A DNA stretch of 34,779 nt from VBOC01 sp035635475 (GTDB lineage: Bacteria; Bacteroidota; Ignavibacteria; UBA10030; SZUA-254). The stretch spans positions 1 through 34,779 of the forward strand of contig DASQAZ010000019.1 in assembly GCA_035635475.1 (NCBI GenBank). The letters are read 5' to 3'. Made by a program: the position numbers and the translations under genes. The notes beneath the pieces were generated by a model. The model was given only the letters and a program-made list of their open reading frames with translations, did no database searches and was not told where the DNA came from. Below, piece after piece: positions 31,102 to 34,779 of the stretch. How positions within the stretch are numbered: the stretch's first letter is position 1; each line of letters begins with the position of its first letter.

Positions 31102-31828
31102 TGACGCCGGTCATACCCATCCCCTGTTTCCTGGCCCCTTTCGCCCCTTCCACGACCGCAACGAACTCCCCCTTCAAGCTTCTCTTTTCGCAGACTCTGT
31201 ACACTTCGGCGCTTGTTCCTCTCAACACCTGCTCGTCGGGCATCGTCAGATTAAACGCGACGCAGAGCCGGCGGTCCGGCCCGAAAACCTGGCATAAATC
31301 CTTCATGAGGGGCACAAGCCGGTACGGGGTGTCCATGAAAACCATGGTTCGTTGTTCGTTCCGCAACTGACGCAGCTCCGAGACTCGCCGGTTGCTCTTG
31401 GGAGAAAGAAAGCCGTAGAACAGAAACTGATCAATCGGAAATCCGCACACCGTCAGTGCCGGCAGAAGTGAGGAAGCGCCGGGGATAGGAACGATACGGA
31501 TCTTGTTTTCGATCGCCTTGCGGACGAGAAGCTGTCCCGGGTCGGAGAAAACCGGCGTCCCTGCATCCGAGATCAGGGCCACATTCTTCCCGGACTTCAG
31601 GTGCTCGATGATGTGAAATGCCGCCGCCGACTCGTTGTGCTCGTTCAGACTCTCGATCAGTTTCTCCGGGATTCCGTAATGGGAGAGCAACTGCTGTCCC
31701 TCTTTGCGCTCCTCATAGATGACGACGTCGGCAGATTTTAATACGTTCAGGGCGCGGTAGGTCATATCCTCGTAGTTGCCGATCGGCGTCGCGACGAGGT
31801 ACAAGGTACCGCTCACGTCAGGGGTCAT
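31097..31828 (-). CDS. rsmI: RsmI-type 16S rRNA (cytidine-2'-O-)-methyltransferase
   Basis: RsmI methylates the 2'-O of C1402 in 16S rRNA with S-adenosylmethionine. The 243-residue product belongs to the tetrapyrrole-methylase fold: LYLVATPIGNYEDMTYRAL at the N-terminus, ALISDAGTPVFSDPG and PIPGASSLLPALTVCGFP, and FLFYGFLSPKSNRR. It is about 40 residues shorter than E. coli RsmI and lacks its C-terminal extension; the YEERKEGQQLL segment also differs from the usual AEDTR. Short RsmI-like paralogues occur in Bacteroidota, so the exact target base is less sure than the family. The ATG overlaps the dut stop as ATGA. Confidence 0.88.
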   Translation of the reverse strand: MTPDVSGTLYLVATPIGNYEDMTYRALNVLKSADVVIYEERKEGQQLLSHYGIPEKLIESLNEHNESAAAFHIIEHLKSGKNVALISDAGTPVFSDPGQLLVRKAIENKIRIVPIPGASSLLPALTVCGFPIDQFLFYGFLSPKSNRRVSELRQLRNEQRTMVFMDTPYRLVPLMKDLCQVFGPDRRLCVAFNLTMPDEQVLRGTSAEVYRVCEKRSLKGEFVAVVEGAKGARKQGMGMTGVT

Positions 31829-32289
31829 TTTCCGGTGTGCCCGAAGCCGCCTGAGCCGCGCTCCGTTGGCTCAACAGCGGGACATTCCTCCCACAGGGCC
31901 CGGGCAACCGGCACGACGACAAGCTGGGCGATGCGGTCCCCGCGATGCAGAAGAAAATCGCGCTTTCCAAAATTCGTAAGGATTACCTTGACTTCCCCGC
32001 GGTAATCGGAATCGATCGTTCCGGGCGAGTTGAGGATTCCGATCCCGTGCTTGATGGCTAGTCCGCTGCGGGGCCGCACCTGCGCCTCATAGCCGGGAGG
32101 AATTTCCATCGAGAACCCTGTCGGGATCAGGGCAGTTTCTCCCGGTTTTAAAACTTCCAGAGCGGCGATGCAGGCGTGAAGATCCATCCCCGAGGCACCC
32201 GATGTACTGTATGCGGGAAGAGGTATATCTTGAGCGCCCGGATTGACGCGCGATATGCGGATTTTGACTTGAGGGGAAGTTTTGGCCAA
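31825..32289 (-). CDS. dut: Deoxyuridine 5'-triphosphate nucleotidohydrolase (dUTPase)
   Basis: This enzyme hydrolyses dUTP to dUMP and keeps uracil out of DNA. The 154-residue trimeric-type dUTPase has all five motifs: SGASGMDLHA, RPRSGLA, GILNSPGTIDSDYRGE (catalytic Asp), RGDRIAQLVVVP and the C-terminal arm ERGSGGFGHTGK. The frame begins at TTG 32287-32289; no ATG exists before motif I, and no Shine-Dalgarno is visible, so the start is not firm. A Bacteroidota-type promoter ends 22 nt upstream. rsmI follows with a 4-nt overlap. Confidence 0.96.
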   Translation of the reverse strand: MAKTSPQVKIRISRVNPGAQDIPLPAYSTSGASGMDLHACIAALEVLKPGETALIPTGFSMEIPPGYEAQVRPRSGLAIKHGIGILNSPGTIDSDYRGEVKVILTNFGKRDFLLHRGDRIAQLVVVPVARALWEECPAVEPTERGSGGFGHTGK

Positions 32290-32311
32290 CGGCGATCTGT
32301 AAGTGTGTGCT

Positions 32312-32342
32312 CAAATATAAATAAATTCGGATTCAAAACAAG
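32312..32342 (-). promoter_or_regulatory. Bacteroidota-type promoter of dut-rsmI
   Basis: On the reverse strand CTTG (32342-32339), 19 nt and TATATTTG (32319-32312) match the pattern. The leader would be about 15 nt. The divergent integrase promoter lies 26 nt away. Confidence 0.66.
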
Positions 32343-32367
32343 CCCAGGGACGGAAATGTGCATCCAC

Positions 32368-32407
32368 TTGACAGGGCGGACATTTTTCCTTATGTTTGAA
32401 CCGCCCG
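32368..32407 (+). promoter_or_regulatory. Promoter of the integrase remnant with an overlapping dyad
   Basis: TTGACA (32368-32373), 17 nt and TATGTT (32391-32396) fit sigma-70 well, and CTTG-N20-TATGTTTG fits the Bacteroidota form. GGGCGG (32374-32379) and CCGCCC (32402-32407) form an inverted repeat that flanks the -10 box, a good place for a repressor operator. The remnant's ATG is 57 nt further on. Confidence 0.65.
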
Positions 32408-32454
32408 GAACGAATCCGGCACAGGTAGTATCATTGTAAAGGAATGGCGATCGT

Positions 32455-33135
32455 ATGAATGAAGGATTTTTTGCCAGCATCAGACGAGAGCTGAAGCGCC
32501 GCCAGTACGACCGGCCGACGATTGATGCGTTCTTGCGTTCGCTGAGATCCTTCGTCGTTTACTTCCATCCCTGCCACCCCCGCGAGCTGAGCGAGACTGA
32601 CATCCGCAGTTATCTCTCGTATTTGGCGCGCTCCCGGACGGGCCCGGTTCAGACGATCACCCACGCAGTGGCCGCGCTCCGGTTCCTCTATGGCGAAGTC
32701 TATGGCGAACCCATGCTGATACGAAGCCGTTATGGAAGGCGAACCCCGATCTTCGAGCGAGACAAGCTGTTGAGTGTGATTACGTCGATTGAAAACCCAA
32801 AGCATAGGGCTCTGCTTGCGCTCGTCTACTCGGCGGGAGTCGGCCCCGATGAGGCCGTAAAGCTCAAGCCGAAGGACATCGACCCGAACAGCCATCTTAT
32901 TCACCTTCCAGGCGTCGGCGGCCGGAAAAATCGAACCGCTGCGCTGCCGGATGGCGCCCTTGAGGAGTTGCAGTTTTATCTAAAGCAGTTTAAACCCACT
33001 CGCTGGCTCTTTGAGGGACAACAGGGGGGCACTCATTTGTCTCAGCGTTCGGCTCTGCGAATCCTTCGGCAAGCCGTCGCCAAAGCCGGGATATCCGGGC
33101 CGCTCTCCTCCCAGCCGCGGCGGAGTGCCCGTTAA
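32455..33135 (+). pseudogene. Decayed tyrosine recombinase (XerC/D-like), truncated
   Basis: The 226-residue frame has the SAM-like core-binding domain (about residues 1-90; QTITHAVAALRFLYGEVYG) and the start of the catalytic domain. In the usual AGLRxSE motif, the first catalytic Arg is replaced: here it reads SAGVGPDEAVKLKPKDI. A likely catalytic Lys remains in GGRKNRTAALPD. The frame stops after ILRQAVAKAGISGPL, before the HxLRHxxAT and the nucleophilic Tyr. None of the other frames downstream restores the missing part. The protein cannot recombine DNA by the normal route. It keeps a strong promoter. I call it a pseudogene, although a domesticated DNA-binding protein is possible. Confidence 0.78.
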
Positions 33136-33295
33136 CAAACCTCTCGGCTTCCGACAAGCTGGACAATGGATTAAGGAAGACGATTAAGTCTATAGTTCTG
33201 TGGTACTTAGCCGTTTGATCTCATGGGCTCGGATAGACTGCGCAGTAAGTCCCCAATCCGATTTAAACTATCATGTGCTTATTAAGGAGCGAACG

Positions 33296-33382
33296 ATGAA
33301 GCGAGTGACGGGGTTCGGGGGAGTGTTCTTCAAGTGCAAAAATCCGGAGCAGGTGAAGCGATGGAGGCCGGGCAGGTTTTAG
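33296..33382 (+). pseudogene. N-terminal remnant of a VOC (glyoxalase/bleomycin-resistance) protein
   Basis: AAGGAG lies 6 nt before ATG 33296-33298, and the frame reads MKRVTGFGGVFFKCKNPEQV, which is how small VOC-superfamily proteins begin (first beta strand, then a helix that usually continues KxWYxxHLG). After 28 codons it ends in RWRPGRF and a stop, so about 100 residues are missing. Its TAG overlaps the carA stop codon by two bases. The 160 nt before it (33136-33295) hold no gene I can support. Confidence 0.7.
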
Positions 33383-34518
33383 ACCGCGACGCCCGAATGC
33401 TCCCGCATCATTTCGACGAACTGACCGAAGAGGTAATCGCTGTCGTGCGGTCCCGGTGAAGCCTCGGGATGGTATTGCACGCAGAAAATCGGAAGCTCCC
33501 GGTGGCGGAACCCCTCATTTGTTCCGTCATTCAGGTTGACGTGGGTGATTTCCACAGACGCGGGATTAAGGGACTCCGGATCCACGGCGAAGCCATGGTT
33601 CTGGGAGGTAATCTCAATGTTCCCGGTCAGCAAATTCTTGACCGGATGGTTTGCCCCCCGATGGCCGAACTTTAGCTTGAACGTCTTGGCTCCAAGTGCC
33701 AGAGCGAGGAGTTGGTGACCGAGGCAAATTCCGAAAATCGGCTTCTTGTCGACCAGCATCTTGAGACTCTTGATCGCGTAGTGAACGGCAGCCGGATCTC
33801 CCGGTCCATTGGAAAGGAAGATACCGTCGGGATTGAGGGCCAATACGTCGTCTGCCGGGTGGGCGGATGGAACGACGGTGATCCTGCACGCATGGCTGGC
33901 CAGCCTTCGAAGGATATTCCGCTTGACCCCGTAGTCATAGACGACGACATGAAGTCGTTCCCCGTCGGCTTGACGCCCGGGGGGCGCAAGCGCGAAGGCT
34001 GTTCGATCCACTTTCTCCCACTCGTAGGGGGCTCCACACGTCACCCTTCGCGTCAGGTCCAGCCCCAGCATCGACGGCGAGCGCCTGACTTTTTCGAGCA
34101 GGCTCACCGGGTCCGGGTCGATTGTGGAAATCACCGCTCGCATGGCCCCGGCCTCACGGATGAGTTTTGTCAGCATGCGGGTATCAATCCCCTCCAGGGC
34201 AATCACGTTGTATCTCTTGAGCCATGAGCCCAGGCTCTCACTCGCCCGAAAATTACTGTACGAATCGCAATATTCCTTGACGATCAAACCGGAAGCGTGC
34301 GGTTTGGTCCCCTCCATGTCATCCGGATTCACTCCGTAATTACCGATGAGCGGATATGTCATGGTAACGATTTGACCGCAATACGAAGGGTCGGTGAGGA
34401 TTTCCTGGTAACCCGTCATGCTTGTATTGAACACGATCTCCCCGCAGATCTCCCCCTCGGCCCCGAAGGAGGTTCCGCTCAGGATGACTCCGTTCTCAAG
34501 GACCAGTTTTGCCGTCAT
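33379..34518 (-). CDS. carA: Carbamoyl-phosphate synthase small (glutaminase) subunit
   Basis: CarA takes ammonia from glutamine and passes it to CarB for pyrimidine and arginine synthesis. The 379-residue product has the N-terminal CPSase domain (LVLENGVILSGTSFG, GEIVFNTSMTGYQEILTDPSY) and the class I glutaminase domain with nucleophile Cys265 in FGICLGHQ, His350 and Glu352 in QYHPEASPGPHDS. All essential residues are present. AGGGAAG lies 8 nt before the ATG. carB is not adjacent on the downstream side, where the VOC remnant lies. The upstream neighbour is a membrane protein gene 30 nt away. Confidence 0.98.
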   Translation of the reverse strand: MTAKLVLENGVILSGTSFGAEGEICGEIVFNTSMTGYQEILTDPSYCGQIVTMTYPLIGNYGVNPDDMEGTKPHASGLIVKEYCDSYSNFRASESLGSWLKRYNVIALEGIDTRMLTKLIREAGAMRAVISTIDPDPVSLLEKVRRSPSMLGLDLTRRVTCGAPYEWEKVDRTAFALAPPGRQADGERLHVVVYDYGVKRNILRRLASHACRITVVPSAHPADDVLALNPDGIFLSNGPGDPAAVHYAIKSLKMLVDKKPIFGICLGHQLLALALGAKTFKLKFGHRGANHPVKNLLTGNIEITSQNHGFAVDPESLNPASVEITHVNLNDGTNEGFRHRELPIFCVQYHPEASPGPHDSDYLFGQFVEMMREHSGVAV

Positions 34519-34548
34519 GCCGGGCTTCCCTGCGTGGATCCAGTTCCC

Positions 34549-34779
34549 TCAGCGCCGAGAGACACTCGCATCTCCTGCCAGCGCAGGCACATACCGCCTG
34601 GCGAGCGCAAACGATCCGAACATCGCGCCAACATAGACAAGGTCGCCGATGAGCGTATTTCTGAAAAAGGGGATCCCCGCCGCATAACATTCCATCAACC
34701 CCGAGAGCGTGTGCGTATACGTCACCTGCGACGAGACCCAAACCCCGAAATTCGTCACAACGAAAAATAGAATCGATCC
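34549..34779 (-). CDS. DUF6580-like membrane protein, C-terminal part (N-terminus beyond right edge)
   Basis: The frame is open to the window end on the reverse strand, so the gene is cut at its 5' side. The visible 76 residues read ILFFVVTNFGVWVSS, then LSGLMECYAAGIPFFRNTLI, GDLVYVGAMFGSFALARRYV, and a short polar tail. This matches the C-terminal half of DUF6580-type small membrane proteins, which have TNFGVW and PFFRNTLxGDL and are thought to be ECF-like transport components. No more can be said without the rest. It is 30 nt upstream of carA on the same strand and may be cotranscribed. Confidence 0.75.
   Translation of the reverse strand, partial: GSILFFVVTNFGVWVSSQVTYTHTLSGLMECYAAGIPFFRNTLIGDLVYVGAMFGSFALARRYVPALAGDASVSRR

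Noticed and set aside
32431..32904. Reverse-strand frame of 157 codons opposite the integrase remnant
   Set aside because: It has no recognisable motif or start signal, and the forward frame clearly encodes a recombinase N-terminus.

Overview
The window looks like a stretch of core chromosome from a GC-rich member of the Bacteroidota/Chlorobi (FCB) lineage outside the class Bacteroidia, for example Ignavibacteria or a near relative. This placement is inference. It rests on three things seen here: a long SecA (1030 residues) with an expanded preprotein-crosslinking domain; five promoter candidates of the Bacteroidota type (T/C-TTG, 19-20 nt, TAnnTTTG or a one-base variant) in front of secA, the cysteine desulfurase gene, a thioredoxin-like gene, dut and an integrase remnant; and good Shine-Dalgarno sites (AAGGAG/AGGAGG) in front of many genes, which Bacteroidia largely lack. 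No rRNA, tRNA, CRISPR array, complete insertion sequence or phage was seen, and no gene-free stretch exceeds 300 bases.

Left part (1-10.1 kb): a 3'-truncated amidase-family gene and secA run leftward; a PBP4-type D-Ala-D-Ala carboxypeptidase lipoprotein (dacB-like) diverges from secA. A DUF4097 repeat protein lies convergent to it. Then a rightward unit encodes an M28-family peptidase lipoprotein, PrmA (L11 methyltransferase) and a Ppx/GppA phosphatase.

Middle part (10.1-22.2 kb), almost all leftward: a NifS/IscS-type cysteine desulfurase; an ECF sigma factor, zinc-finger anti-sigma factor and Spy-like periplasmic protein in overlapping order, with a sigma-E-like promoter in front and an intrinsic terminator behind; a HIT hydrolase and an EF-G paralogue; a two-gene YtxH/membrane-protein stress-type unit; a 5'-nucleotidase coupled to a P-loop protein of unknown function; sppA, an HU/IHF protein that probably starts at TTG, a zinc-ribbon/TPR membrane protein and a 31-codon ribosomal-protein-like gene; and an Hsp20.

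Right part (22.4-34.8 kb): trxB, queG, a Rieske protein, a metallo-beta-lactamase-fold protein, a 2x[4Fe-4S] ferredoxin, a DUF309 protein and metH form a close-packed leftward run that joins two cobalamin-dependent enzymes with possible electron donors. Upstream lie a thioredoxin-like protein, rsmI and dut. Beyond dut is a small decayed patch (a tyrosine recombinase lacking catalytic residues and a 28-codon remnant of a VOC/glyoxalase gene), then carA and the C-terminal part of a DUF6580-like membrane protein running off the right edge.

I do not see a clearly new multi-gene system. The most useful leads are the promoter set, the tiny ribosomal-protein gene, the terminator placed directly before metH, the ECF/Spy module, the nucleotidase/P-loop pair and the decayed recombinase/VOC patch.
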